A stretch of DNA of 64,000 bases from the NCBI RefSeq assembly GCF_026340655.1, contig NZ_JAPEOZ010000001.1:7502001-7566000 (forward strand), read 5' to 3'. The DNA is from Streptomyces sp. NBC_01275 (GTDB taxonomy: Bacteria > Actinomycetota > Actinomycetes > Streptomycetales > Streptomycetaceae). This document shows, piece by piece, positions 38,322-47,009 of the stretch; position 1 is the first letter of the stretch, and each line of letters starts with the position of its first letter. The notes under the pieces were generated by a model. It was not told where the DNA came from and ran no database searches. It saw only the letters and a list, made by a program, of their open reading frames with translations. The position numbers were made by a program, and so were the translations under genes.

Positions 38322-39767
38322 ATGACGGACCAGGACACGAGGTATGAGGCGGTGTGCAGCCGGGACGCCCGGTTCGACGGCGCGTTCTTCTTCGCCGTCG
38401 AGACGACCGGCATCTACTGCCGGCCCAGCTGCCCCGCCGTGACGCCGAAACGACGCAACGTCCGTTTCTTCGCGACGGCCGCCGCCGCGCAGGGCTCGGG
38501 TTTCCGGGCCTGCCGGCGGTGCCGCCCGGACGCCACCCCGGGCTCGGCCGACTGGAACGTGCGCGCCGACGTCGTAGGCCGGGCGATGCGCCTGATCGGA
38601 GACGGCGTCGTCGACCGGGAGGGCGTCGCCGGGCTCGCCGTACGGCTCGGCTACAGCGCCCGGCAGGTGCAGCGGCAGCTCACCGCCGAGGTCGGCGCGG
38701 GGCCCGTCGCCCTCGCCCGGGCGCAGCGCGCGCACACCGCGCGGGTCCTGCTGCAGACCACCGGCCTGCCGGTCACCGAAATCGCCTTCGCGGCCGGTTT
38801 CTCCAGCGTGCGCCAGTTCAACGACACGATCCGGGCCGTGTACGCGTCGACCCCCACCGAGCTGCGGGCCGCCGTGCGCACCTCCCGCCGTACGGCCACT
38901 CCGGCAGCCGGGATCCCGCTGCGGCTCGCCCACCGGGGCCCGTACCACGCGGGCGCCGTGTTCGACCTGCTGGCGGCGGAGGCCGTGCCCGGGGTGGAGG
39001 AGGTGAGCGGTCCGGCCGGCGGGCGCACCTACCGACGGACGCTGCGGCTGCCGTACGGCACCGGGATCGTCGCCGTCGACGAGCGGCCGGGCGATCCGGG
39101 CCGGGCGGCCCTGGCGGTCCATCCCGGCGGCTGGCTCGACGCCCGGCTGCACCTCACCGACCCGCGCGACCTCACCACCGCCGTGCAGCGGCTGCGGCGG
39201 CTGTTCGACCTCGACGCCGATCCGTACGCCGTCGACGAGCGGCTCGCCGCCGATCCGCGGCTGGCCCCGCTGGTCGCCGCCCGGCCCGGCCTGCGCGCGC
39301 CGGGAGCCGCCGACCCCGAGGAGTACGCCGTACGGGCTCTGGTCGGGCGGGACCCGGTCGGTCCGGCGGCGGGCACCGCGGTTGCCCCGGGTGAGGGGCG
39401 CCGCGTGTGGGAGAGGCTGGTCCGTGCCCACGGCAAGGCCCTCGACTCCCCCTGCGGCGCCCTCACCCACCTCTTCCCCGAACCGGCCGCCCTCAGCGAG
39501 GCCCCCGGCCCCCTGGGCGTGCTCGCCACCGCCCTGGCCGACGGCGCCGTACGCCTCGACCCGGGCGCCGACCGGGACGACGCGCAGGCCGCGCTGCTCG
39601 CGCTGCCCGGTCTGGACGGCCGTACCGTCGCGGCGATCCGGGCCCGCGCCCTCGGCGACCCGGACGTCGCGCCGCCCGGCGCGGACGTCCCCGACAGCTG
39701 GCGTCCCTGGCGGACGTACGCCCTTCACCACCTGCGTGCAGCGGAGGAACCCCATGTACTGGACTAG
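38322..39767 (+). CDS. alkA: Ada-AlkA fusion: methyl-sensing activator and 3-methyladenine glycosylase
   Basis: 481 aa. The N-terminal Ada zinc domain has C33, C37, C64 and C67 (IYCRPSCP, FRACRRCRPD); the first takes methyl groups from phosphotriesters and turns the protein into an activator. An AraC-type double helix-turn-helix follows (about 85-185, EIAFAAGFSSVRQFND). Then an AlkA_N-like domain (about 195-300) and a HhH-GPD glycosylase (about 310-480), with the hairpin LLALPGLDGRTVAAIRARAL and the catalytic-Asp region PPGADVPDSW. It repairs alkylated bases and probably drives its own operon. The downstream ogt gene overlaps it by 14 bp. Confidence 0.93.
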   Translation: MTDQDTRYEAVCSRDARFDGAFFFAVETTGIYCRPSCPAVTPKRRNVRFFATAAAAQGSGFRACRRCRPDATPGSADWNVRADVVGRAMRLIGDGVVDREGVAGLAVRLGYSARQVQRQLTAEVGAGPVALARAQRAHTARVLLQTTGLPVTEIAFAAGFSSVRQFNDTIRAVYASTPTELRAAVRTSRRTATPAAGIPLRLAHRGPYHAGAVFDLLAAEAVPGVEEVSGPAGGRTYRRTLRLPYGTGIVAVDERPGDPGRAALAVHPGGWLDARLHLTDPRDLTTAVQRLRRLFDLDADPYAVDERLAADPRLAPLVAARPGLRAPGAADPEEYAVRALVGRDPVGPAAGTAVAPGEGRRVWERLVRAHGKALDSPCGALTHLFPEPAALSEAPGPLGVLATALADGAVRLDPGADRDDAQAALLALPGLDGRTVAAIRARALGDPDVAPPGADVPDSWRPWRTYALHHLRAAEEPHVLD

Positions 39768-40275
39768 CGTCGACAGCCCCCTCGGCCCTCTGCTCCTCAC
39801 CGCCGACCCGGACGGTGCGCTGACCTCCCTCTCCGTGCCCGGGCAGAAGGGCGGACGCACCGTCCAGGACGGCGTGGTCCGGGACGGCGCCGTCCCGGAA
39901 GGCCGGCGGCACGACCCGGGCCCCTTCCGCGCCGCCGAGGAGCAGCTCGCCGCCTATTTCGCCGCCGACCTGAAGGAGTTCCGGCTCGAGCTGCGCAGCG
40001 AGGGAACCGCTTTCCGCGAGCGGGTGTGGGCCGCCCTCGACTCCGTCCCCTACGGGGCGACCACGACGTACGGCGAGATCGCCGCCCGTGTCGGAGCCTC
40101 CCGGATGGCCGTGCGGGCCGTCGGAGGGGCGATCGGGGCCAACCCGCTGCTGATCGTGCGGCCCTGTCACCGCGTCATCGGCGCGGACGGCTCGCTGACG
40201 GGGTACGCGGGCGGGCTGGAGCGCAAGGTCCGGCTGCTGACGCTGGAGGGCTCGCTCGACGGCACCGCCCACTAG
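39754..40275 (+). CDS. ogt: Methylated-DNA--protein-cysteine methyltransferase
   Basis: 173 aa. It repairs O6-methylguanine by transferring the methyl group to its own cysteine, C138 in the motif RPCHRVIG; the DNA-binding winged helix is YGATTTYGEIAARVGASRMAVRAVGGAIGANP. The ATG at 39754 lies inside the end of alkA, with GGAGGAAC just ahead of it, so the two are co-translated. The order Ada/AlkA then Ogt forms a compact adaptive-response operon. A short variable insert (residues 30-55, GGRTVQDGVVRDGAVPEGRR) follows the N-terminal domain. Confidence 0.95.
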   Translation: MYWTSVDSPLGPLLLTADPDGALTSLSVPGQKGGRTVQDGVVRDGAVPEGRRHDPGPFRAAEEQLAAYFAADLKEFRLELRSEGTAFRERVWAALDSVPYGATTTYGEIAARVGASRMAVRAVGGAIGANPLLIVRPCHRVIGADGSLTGYAGGLERKVRLLTLEGSLDGTAH

Positions 40276-40279
40276 GGGT

Positions 40280-40657
40280 CTAGGCGTCGGTCTCCTCCAG
40301 CCCCCAGCTGTGGATGCGCCGCGGATGGATCCGGATCAGCTCCTCGCTGAAGTGCGCGCCCAGATCGTGCGGGCCCGTCAGCAGCTCCGCCTCGCCGCGG
40401 ATGTCGACGCCCCGCACCTTCCAGGGGCGGAGACTGGCGATGTCGTCGACGACCAGCGCGACCTTCGGGTTCTTCTGGAGGTTCCGCCACTTCTTGGTGG
40501 TCCCCATCGCGTAACCGCCGACCAGGATGGTCCCGTCGTCCTGCGGAAAGAAGCCCACCGGGTTCGCCTGGGGCTGGCCCTGCGGATCGACGGTGGCCAG
40601 CCGCCCCAGCCGCTGCGTCCTCAGATACTCGCGCTCGGCCTCGCTGAATTCGGTCAT
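40280..40657 (-). CDS. PPOX-class F420-dependent oxidoreductase family protein
   Basis: 125 aa forming a split beta-barrel. It has RLGRLATVDPQGQPQANPVGF, then GTTKKWRNLQKNPKVALVVDDI, and ends HSWGLEE, the pattern of the Rv1155-like flavin/deazaflavin-dependent oxidoreductases. Whether FMN or F420 is used cannot be decided by eye; F420 is more likely in Streptomyces proteins with the TKKWRNL motif. The gene ends four bases from the ogt stop codon, convergently. Confidence 0.85.
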   Translation of the reverse strand: MTEFSEAEREYLRTQRLGRLATVDPQGQPQANPVGFFPQDDGTILVGGYAMGTTKKWRNLQKNPKVALVVDDIASLRPWKVRGVDIRGEAELLTGPHDLGAHFSEELIRIHPRRIHSWGLEETDA

Positions 40658-40812
40658 GGCGGCAGCCAAGCACGCGGCGGGGGCGGGCACATCGGCTGTT
40701 CGTCCTAAGACCCACGCGAAAACGGTTACGACTGTGTCGGTGGCCCCTGTTAGCCTCCAGCGGCCCGTACGACACAGGCGATCCACAGCACGTTCGACAG
40801 GGGAGGGCGGAC

Positions 40813-43020
40813 TTGAACAGTCCGAAGCAGAACGGCAGTTGGCGAAGATCCCGTCGGCTTTGCGGGGTGGGGCTCTTCGTGGCCGGAGCGCTGGGCGCCC
40901 TGGCCGCACCGGGCGCGGCCTTCGCGGCCGAGAACCTTCCGCCGCTTCAGCCGCTGGTGCAGGACCTGCAGACCGGCAGCCGGCCGTGCGCGTCGGGGGC
41001 GGACAAGGCGTACGTACCGACGCCGCCCACGGTCAGCGCCGTACTGTACGACCCTGAGGAGGACAACCAGCCGGCCGAAGCCAATCTCGTCAAGGGCGAG
41101 TTCGAGGCCTGGTGGACCGGTCCGGACGGGGTGGAGCAGCGCCGTACCCACACCACGCCCGCCACGTTGTCGGGGTACCGGCAGCAGTGGCGGATGCCCG
41201 CGGACCTGCTCGCCGACGTACCCGCCGACACCACGGTGTCCTGGCGTGTGCGCGCCGACGACGGCACGGCGACGTCCGCGTGGAGTTCCGAAGGAACCGG
41301 TTTCGCCTGTGACTTCGTCCAGGACACCGAGAACCCGGCCGCCCCGGTCGTCACCTCCGCCGACTACCCCGACGACGGCGCCTGGCACGACGGCGTCGGC
41401 GTGTACGGCGCCTTCACCGTGGACTCGCCGTCCCCCGACGTGGCGTCCTACGTCTACAGCTTCATCGGCGGCCCCCAGGTGACCGCCCGGCCCGACGAGC
41501 TCGGCGGCCCCCTCACCATCCGCCACCTGCCGCTCAAGGCGGCCCCGGACTATCTGACCGTGCGCGCCCTCGACCGCGCCGGCCGCAGCAGCGGCACCGT
41601 CACCCACTTCTTCCGCGTCCAGTCGGGCCGGACCCCGGTGGCCCGCTGGACGCTGGCCGACGCGCCGGGCTCGACGACGGCCGCCGCCGAGAGCGGACCG
41701 GCGGCCCGGGCGGGATCCGGCGTGACCTTCGGGGCGACCGCGCCGCGGGGCACGGCGCTGACCTCGACGGCCGAACTGGACGGCGGGGACCAGGCCTTCC
41801 TCACCCCCGACGCCCCGGCGGTCGACGTCCGCGACACCTTCGCGGTGGGCGCCTGGGTGCGCCCGTCCCGCACGGACCGCACGATGACCGTGGCCGCCCA
41901 AGACGCGGGCGACAGCACCGGCTCCGGGTCCGGGTTCGCGCTCGGCCTGCGTGTCGAGGACGACCGGCCCGTCTGGTCCTTCGACTTCGCCGGGGCCCGG
42001 GTGTCCGGCGGAGCGCCCGAGACCGGCGAGTGGGCCCATCTGCTGGCCCTGTACGACGTCGAGACCGGCAAGGCACAGCTCTACGTCAACGGAGAGCCGG
42101 TCGGCACGGCGGTCCCGGTCGAGCCCGCCGACTCCGCCGGGACCGCAGACTCCGCCGGAGATCTCCAGATCGGCCGGATCCGGCAGGACGGCGACCACCG
42201 GCAGCAATGGCAGGGCACGCTGGGCGACGTCCGGGCCTACGACCGGGTCGTGGTCCCGGACGAGGTCACCCAGCTGGCGTACCGCAAACCCGCCCTGCTC
42301 GGCCACTGGTCCCTGGAGAACGCCTCGGACGGGGCGAGCCCCGAGCAGAACGGCGGCGACCCGCTGCGGCTCGGCGCCGGCGCGTCGATCCACCGCGGGC
42401 CGGACGGCTCCTGCATCCCCGACCTCGACCCGGACTGCCCGGACGTGCCCTACGCCCTCGTCGGCGACGGCCACCTCCAACTGGACGGCGAGAACGGGTA
42501 CGCCGCCGCGGCGGGTCCCGTCGTGGACACCTCCGACAGCTTCACCGTCGGCGTCGTCGTCCGGCTCGCCGACGCCGACCCGGCAGGGCCGATGACCGTG
42601 CTCTCGCAGGCCGGCGAGCACACGGACGCGTTCAAGGTGCGCTACGACCCCGCCGCACACGCCTGGCAGCTGATCGTGCCGCACGAGGACGCGGCCGGAG
42701 CCACGCAGAGCGTGGTGTCCCAGGTCGTGCCCGCGGACGGCGGCGAGGGCCAGGGGCACCAGATCGCCGTGGTGTACGACGACGCGAGCGACCGCATCAC
42801 GCTGTACGTCGACGGCAACGCGGGCGCCGACGCCACAGCGGCCCTTCCCGACGGCTGGCGCGGCTCCGGGGCGCTCCAGATCGGCCGCGCCCGGTCCGGC
42901 GACGGATGGGGCGAGTATCTGCACGGCGACGTCGACGAGGTCCAGGCCTACCAGGGAGCGCTGAGGGCCAGGGACATCAGCGGCCTCGGCCACGGAACCG
43001 ATCCCTGCATCTGCCTGTGA
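40813..43020 (+). CDS. Secreted protein with two LamG/concanavalin-like domains
   Basis: 735 aa. TTG 40813 is chosen because GGGAGG lies at 40801-40806. The Tat-like leader RRSRRLCGVGLFVAGALGALAAPGAAFA is followed by an N-terminal Ig/FnIII-like region (to about 265) and two LamG-like jelly rolls (about 275-490 and 495-720). These carry the repeated DTFAVGAWVRPS / DSFTVGVVVRLA and GDLQIGRIRQDG / GALQIGRARSGDG strands and a closing GDVDEVQAYQGAL. Such domains bind sugars or surface ligands. No enzymatic domain is present. The C-terminus DPCICL carries a Cys pair, and further cysteines may form disulfides. Confidence 0.85.
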   Translation: MNSPKQNGSWRRSRRLCGVGLFVAGALGALAAPGAAFAAENLPPLQPLVQDLQTGSRPCASGADKAYVPTPPTVSAVLYDPEEDNQPAEANLVKGEFEAWWTGPDGVEQRRTHTTPATLSGYRQQWRMPADLLADVPADTTVSWRVRADDGTATSAWSSEGTGFACDFVQDTENPAAPVVTSADYPDDGAWHDGVGVYGAFTVDSPSPDVASYVYSFIGGPQVTARPDELGGPLTIRHLPLKAAPDYLTVRALDRAGRSSGTVTHFFRVQSGRTPVARWTLADAPGSTTAAAESGPAARAGSGVTFGATAPRGTALTSTAELDGGDQAFLTPDAPAVDVRDTFAVGAWVRPSRTDRTMTVAAQDAGDSTGSGSGFALGLRVEDDRPVWSFDFAGARVSGGAPETGEWAHLLALYDVETGKAQLYVNGEPVGTAVPVEPADSAGTADSAGDLQIGRIRQDGDHRQQWQGTLGDVRAYDRVVVPDEVTQLAYRKPALLGHWSLENASDGASPEQNGGDPLRLGAGASIHRGPDGSCIPDLDPDCPDVPYALVGDGHLQLDGENGYAAAAGPVVDTSDSFTVGVVVRLADADPAGPMTVLSQAGEHTDAFKVRYDPAAHAWQLIVPHEDAAGATQSVVSQVVPADGGEGQGHQIAVVYDDASDRITLYVDGNAGADATAALPDGWRGSGALQIGRARSGDGWGEYLHGDVDEVQAYQGALRARDISGLGHGTDPCICL

Positions 43021-43072
43021 CCCCACCCTGACCCCACCCTGACCCCACCGAGGACGAGGACGAGGACGAGGA
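43021..43072. repeat. CCCCACCCTGA and GAGGAC microsatellite-like tracts
   Basis: Two full and one partial 11-bp CCCCACCCTGA units start directly at the LamG gene stop (43021-43050). They run into three or four GAGGAC hexamers (to about 43072). Non-coding by position. Confidence 0.65.
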
Positions 43073-43101
43073 GGCTGCGGGGGTGGCCGGACGGCCGTAG
43101 G

Positions 43102-43584
43102 TCACCCCCACAGCTCCGCCCCCAGCCACGCCCCCGCGATCAGCAGACAGGTGAACAGCTCCGCCAGGACGCTCCAGCCTCCCGCGCGCATCGCCGTGCG
43201 CAGCGCCGCCCGGGCCTCGCCGTCACGGCCGAGGCGCAGGCGTTCGGAGAGGTAGACGCCGCCGAGGAAGCCGGGGATCGCGCCGAGCACGGGGACCAGG
43301 AAGAAGCCGAGGAGCGCCCCGCCTCCCGCGTACGCCGCCATCCGAGGGGTCGCCCCGCTCTCCCGCAGCCGTCGGGGCGGCAGGGCCCAGCGCACCACCT
43401 GGCACAGGAAGAGGGCCACCGTCGCGCCCACGAGCACCGCCCAGGCGACCGGCCGCGGATCCTTCAGGGCCCACCACAGGACCGCGGCCCACACCAGCCA
43501 CGATCCCGGCACCCCGGGCACCAGCACTCCGCACAGGCCGAGCAGGATGACCAGCCCGACCAGCAGGAGTTCCCACGCTCCCAT
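43102..43584 (-). CDS. DUF456 family membrane protein
   Basis: 160 aa, four or five membrane helices. The family features are the N-terminal LLLVGLVILLGLCGVLVPGVPGSWLVWAAVL and the glycine-rich re-entrant segment YAGGGALLGFFLVPVLGAIPGFLGGVYLSE. DUF456 proteins are widespread and uncharacterised. The gene is between the convergent LamG gene and the LuxR-type regulator, which starts 1 kb further right on the same strand and ends 54 bp upstream, so readthrough from it is possible. Confidence 0.88.
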   Translation of the reverse strand: MGAWELLLVGLVILLGLCGVLVPGVPGSWLVWAAVLWWALKDPRPVAWAVLVGATVALFLCQVVRWALPPRRLRESGATPRMAAYAGGGALLGFFLVPVLGAIPGFLGGVYLSERLRLGRDGEARAALRTAMRAGGWSVLAELFTCLLIAGAWLGAELWG

Positions 43585-43638
43585 CTGCCCAGCCTGCCCG
43601 AGTCCGGGAGAACGCGCAGGTCAAGCGCTACGACGCGG

Positions 43639-44622
43639 TCACCGCTCCCGGGTCACCCAGCCCCGTTCGTAGGCGTGCCAGCCCAGCTGCAGTCGGGTCG
43701 ACGCCCCCGTCAGCTCCATCAGCCCCTTCACCCGGCGCTGTACGGTCCGCAGGCCCAGGTCCAGCTGCTTGGCCACGCTCGCGTCGGTCAGTCCGGCCAG
43801 CAGCAGGGAGAGGATCTCCAGGTCGGCGGCGTCGGGGCCGTCCGGGCCCTGCTCGGTGACGCCGTTCGCGCCGAGCCGCAGCGGCAGGGCCTCCCGCCAC
43901 ACCGACTCGAACAGTCCCGACAGCAGCTCCAGCAGCCCGCTGGCGTGCACCACCAGCGCGGCGGGCTCCGCGGAACGGCCGGTGAGCGGTACCAGGGCGA
44001 GCGAGCGGTCGGCCACGACGAGCTTCGTCGGGACCCGGTCCACGACCCGCACCTGTTCCTCGCGCTCCAGGGCGGCGGTCAGCTCCGTGATGCCGTGCGG
44101 CTGGTCGAGCACCTCCCGTTCCAGGACGACGCGGTAGCGCACCCCGCGGGCGGCCGCCCGCTCCTCGGCGTCGTTCTCCCGGCCGGTCACGGCCACCGGG
44201 GTGCCGGTGACCAGCGCGCACACCTCGTCGCTCGCCCCGAGCTGGAGCTGCAGAAACCGCTGGGAGACCGCAGCGGCGCCGGTCACCACCTCGACCAGGT
44301 CGTGCACCGCCGGTTCGGCCGCCCCCGCCCGGTACTCCTCGGCGAGCAGCGCCGCCGCCAGCTCCGCCCGCTCCAGCTCGTGCCGTTGCTGGGTGAGCAG
44401 CGCGCCCAGCGCGACGCCCGGCGGCGCGGCGACCCAGCGACCGGGCCGGCCCGAGGACTGGGCCGCCAGACCGTGCCGCTCCAGCCGGCGCAGCGCACGC
44501 TCGGTGTCGTGCTCGCCGAGCGTCAGCCGGCGCGCGAGATCGGGCACGTCGGCGGCGCCCACGGACACCAGCGCCCGGTACGCCGACTCGTGCGTCTCGT
44601 CGAGCCCTATCGCTCCCAGCAT
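43639..44622 (-). CDS. LuxR-type regulator with TrmB-like N-terminus
   Basis: 327 aa. The N-terminus is a TrmB-like winged helix (AYRALVSVGAADVPDLARRLTLGEHDTERALRRLERHGL, about residues 14-52). The middle is a PLD-like or sensor region with a conserved VVADRSLALVPLTG strand. The C-terminal 65 residues are a LuxR/GerE helix-turn-helix (ILSLLLAGLTDASVAKQLDLGLRTVQRRVKGLM). ATG 44622 has GGAGGG upstream. This double-HTH design is common in Streptomyces as an orphan regulator; the target is unknown. The divergent 500-bp region carries GCGATCGC palindromes. Confidence 0.88.
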   Translation of the reverse strand: MLGAIGLDETHESAYRALVSVGAADVPDLARRLTLGEHDTERALRRLERHGLAAQSSGRPGRWVAAPPGVALGALLTQQRHELERAELAAALLAEEYRAGAAEPAVHDLVEVVTGAAAVSQRFLQLQLGASDEVCALVTGTPVAVTGRENDAEERAAARGVRYRVVLEREVLDQPHGITELTAALEREEQVRVVDRVPTKLVVADRSLALVPLTGRSAEPAALVVHASGLLELLSGLFESVWREALPLRLGANGVTEQGPDGPDAADLEILSLLLAGLTDASVAKQLDLGLRTVQRRVKGLMELTGASTRLQLGWHAYERGWVTRER

Positions 44623-45122
44623 CGGGGGCCGTCCCTCCTCGAACTTCCCGCGGGTGGCGGAAAAAAGCCACGGCGCAAACCCGCCGTCGCACATCATCGC
44701 CGTACCACCGGTCACTCTGCCAAGGTGTGGCCACGGCGGGAATACGTGATCATCCGCAATCGACGGCGATCGCGTAGGGATATGCGGCGATCGCCCATCG
44801 GCCTGCCTCGAACGGCTGGGATCAGTTGCGACCAGTTGTGACCAGCGGCCATCTGCTGCGATCAGCTCCGGACGCTCGGGGCCACCGCCCCAGTCGCCCA
44901 GAAGTCGCTCAGAAATCACCCAGAACGTGATCCGGGCTCATGTCGCGCAGGGGCGCACAGGGGATCTGGGCCCGGGTCACCCCAAGGTCGCCGGGCGGTT
45001 CTCCCGTGGGGGGTGGAGCCGCCCGGCGATCTTCATCGCCCGCCCGTCGTACGCCTGTTCGTCTTGGCGCATTTTCCGGATGCCCCGTTTTCATACGGCC
45101 CGTGCGGTGGACAATTAGGGGC
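44623..45122. other. 500-bp divergent intergenic region with repeated GCGATCGC palindromes
   Basis: No gene is seen between the LuxR-type and PP2C-like genes. The region holds GGCGATCGC (44765-44773) and GGCGATCGCC (44786-44795), two palindromes 21 bp apart. It also has a cluster of (GA)(T/C)CAG words at about 44818-44870. Near the right end, CGGTGGACAATTAGGGGC precedes ATG 45123 and may be the PP2C gene promoter. The rest shows no structure. Confidence 0.5.
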
Positions 45123-46895
45123 ATGAGCCAGCAGGGGGGAAGGCCCACCGGTCACGACGACGACTGGTGGGGGCAGCTGTACGACGACTCCACCGAGGAC
45201 GCGGGCCCCACGGCCACCGCCGACTCCCTCGACGACCGCTTCGCCTCGGCGACGGGAGCGGTCCGCCCGACGGGGACGGGGGGCGCAGACGGCACCGGGA
45301 GCGCCACGGGTTCCGGGAGCACCGCGGAGACCGACCCGGCGGTTACGGCGGATACGGCGCCTGCGGCGGAGGCCGTCGTGTCGGAGCACCGGGCAGATCG
45401 GCTCGGCCCCGGCGCGCGGACCGACTGGTGGACGCCGGACGGCTCGACGCCGACCGGGGTCGCGTCCCCGCCTTCTCCCGGGCCCCAGCCTTCTCCCGGG
45501 CCCCCGCCTTCCCCCGGGCCCCAGCCTTCTCTCCCGCCCCCGCAGGCCGCCGCGGTCCCGCCGCCCCGGAACCCTCCCGGCCTACGCGTCGCCCCCGCGC
45601 CCGCCTCTGCGCCTCGTCCGCCGATGCCCCAGCGCGCCCCCTGGGAGCCGCCCCCGGACACCCCTCCCGGCCCCACCACCTTCCCTCCCCGCCCCACGAC
45701 CCTCCCGCCCGGCCCCCTGCCCGCAGGGTTCGCCGAACAGGCCCCCACCGGCCCGGCGCTCACCGCGCCCGCCTCACCGGACGCACCCTCCGCCGCCCAC
45801 CCCCTGTCGCCCCCGCTCGCCCCCACCACCTCAGGCAGCGGCACGGCGACCCCCCTCCCACCCACTGCCGTTCCCACCCCCACCCCCACCGCCCTCGACC
45901 TCCCCGTCTCCCTCCCCCGCCTCAAGGACGCCTCCAAGCCCTATGTGGGCTCCGGGCCGCCCACCTACGACGCCGAGCCCACCGCCCTGCCGCCCGCCGA
46001 CCCGGACGACCTCGACGACCTGGTCGCCGACACCGTCCTCGACGGGGCCCGGTACGGGGTCTGCGCGCTGCGGGCCGTGTCGGTGCGCGGGGACTCCGCG
46101 CGGTACCGGGGCGAGCCGCGCCGGGACGCCCTGCTCACCGCCCGCTTCGGGACCGGCGAGCAGGCGTTGATCCTGGTCGCGATGGCGACCGGCGCCCGCG
46201 CGACCCCGCGAGCGCACCTCGCGGCGGCCGAGGCGTGCCAGTGGATCGGGCGGGCCGTGGGCCGCAGCCATGTCCGGCTCGCCGAGGACATAAGGGCCGG
46301 CCGGCGCGGCGACCTGAAGTCGGGCCTGCACCGTCTCACCGACCGCAGCCTCGGCCGGCTCCGCGCCGGCGCCGCCGAACGCGGCCTGGAGCCCGACGAG
46401 TACACGGCCACCCTGCGCTGTCTCCTGCTGCCCGCCGACCCCGAGTGCCGTACGCGCGTGTTCTTCGGCGTCGGCGCCGGGGGACTGTTCCGGCTGCGCG
46501 GCGGCGAGTGGCAGGACATCGAACCGCGGGCCGGCGAGATCGCCGGCGAACCGGTCGTCGGGTTCGGCTCGCTGCCCGCGGAGACGCCCGCGGGCGACCG
46601 GCTCACCATGGACCTCGGCATCACGACTCCGCCGAGCCCCTACGACCCGCCCCCCGAGCCGCCCCGCGAACCCTTCCGCTTCCGTGCCTCCGTCGCCCGC
46701 CCGGGTGACACGCTCCTGATGTGCACGAGCGGCCTCGCCGAACCCCTGCGCGGCGAGCCCGAACTGGCCGCGCACCTGACGGCACGCTGGTCGGACCCGG
46801 CCCCGCCCGGTCTGGCGGACTTCCTCGCCGACGCCCAGGTCAGGGTCAAGGGCTACGCCGACGACCGCACGGCGGCAGCCGTCTGGGAGGCGTAA
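45123..46895 (+). CDS. PP2C-like protein phosphatase with proline-rich N-terminal half
   Basis: 590 aa. The N-terminal 300 residues are acidic, then Pro/Ser/Gly-rich, with a PSPGPQPSPGPPPSPGPQPS repeat near residues 118-140 and further PPGP tracts, so they are presumably disordered. The C-terminal 290 residues resemble a divergent PP2C-type Ser/Thr phosphatase domain: YGVCALRAVSVRGDSARYRGEPRRD, ALILVAMATGARATPRAHLAAAEACQW, FFGVGAGGLFRL and ASVARPGDTLLMCTSGL. The classical metal-binding DG motif of PP2C is altered to TGAR, so activity is uncertain. No membrane segment is seen. It precedes poxB by 114 bp. Confidence 0.75.
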   Translation: MSQQGGRPTGHDDDWWGQLYDDSTEDAGPTATADSLDDRFASATGAVRPTGTGGADGTGSATGSGSTAETDPAVTADTAPAAEAVVSEHRADRLGPGARTDWWTPDGSTPTGVASPPSPGPQPSPGPPPSPGPQPSLPPPQAAAVPPPRNPPGLRVAPAPASAPRPPMPQRAPWEPPPDTPPGPTTFPPRPTTLPPGPLPAGFAEQAPTGPALTAPASPDAPSAAHPLSPPLAPTTSGSGTATPLPPTAVPTPTPTALDLPVSLPRLKDASKPYVGSGPPTYDAEPTALPPADPDDLDDLVADTVLDGARYGVCALRAVSVRGDSARYRGEPRRDALLTARFGTGEQALILVAMATGARATPRAHLAAAEACQWIGRAVGRSHVRLAEDIRAGRRGDLKSGLHRLTDRSLGRLRAGAAERGLEPDEYTATLRCLLLPADPECRTRVFFGVGAGGLFRLRGGEWQDIEPRAGEIAGEPVVGFGSLPAETPAGDRLTMDLGITTPPSPYDPPPEPPREPFRFRASVARPGDTLLMCTSGLAEPLRGEPELAAHLTARWSDPAPPGLADFLADAQVRVKGYADDRTAAAVWEA

Positions 46896-47009
46896 CCGCG
46901 CCGCCGCGGCCACTGTGGAGGGAGGGACTCGAGGAATCCCGGGGAGACCTGGGGGAACCCGAGAAAACCTGAGGAGACCGCAGCGGAAACCGAAGGGGTG
47001 CGTCGATCC

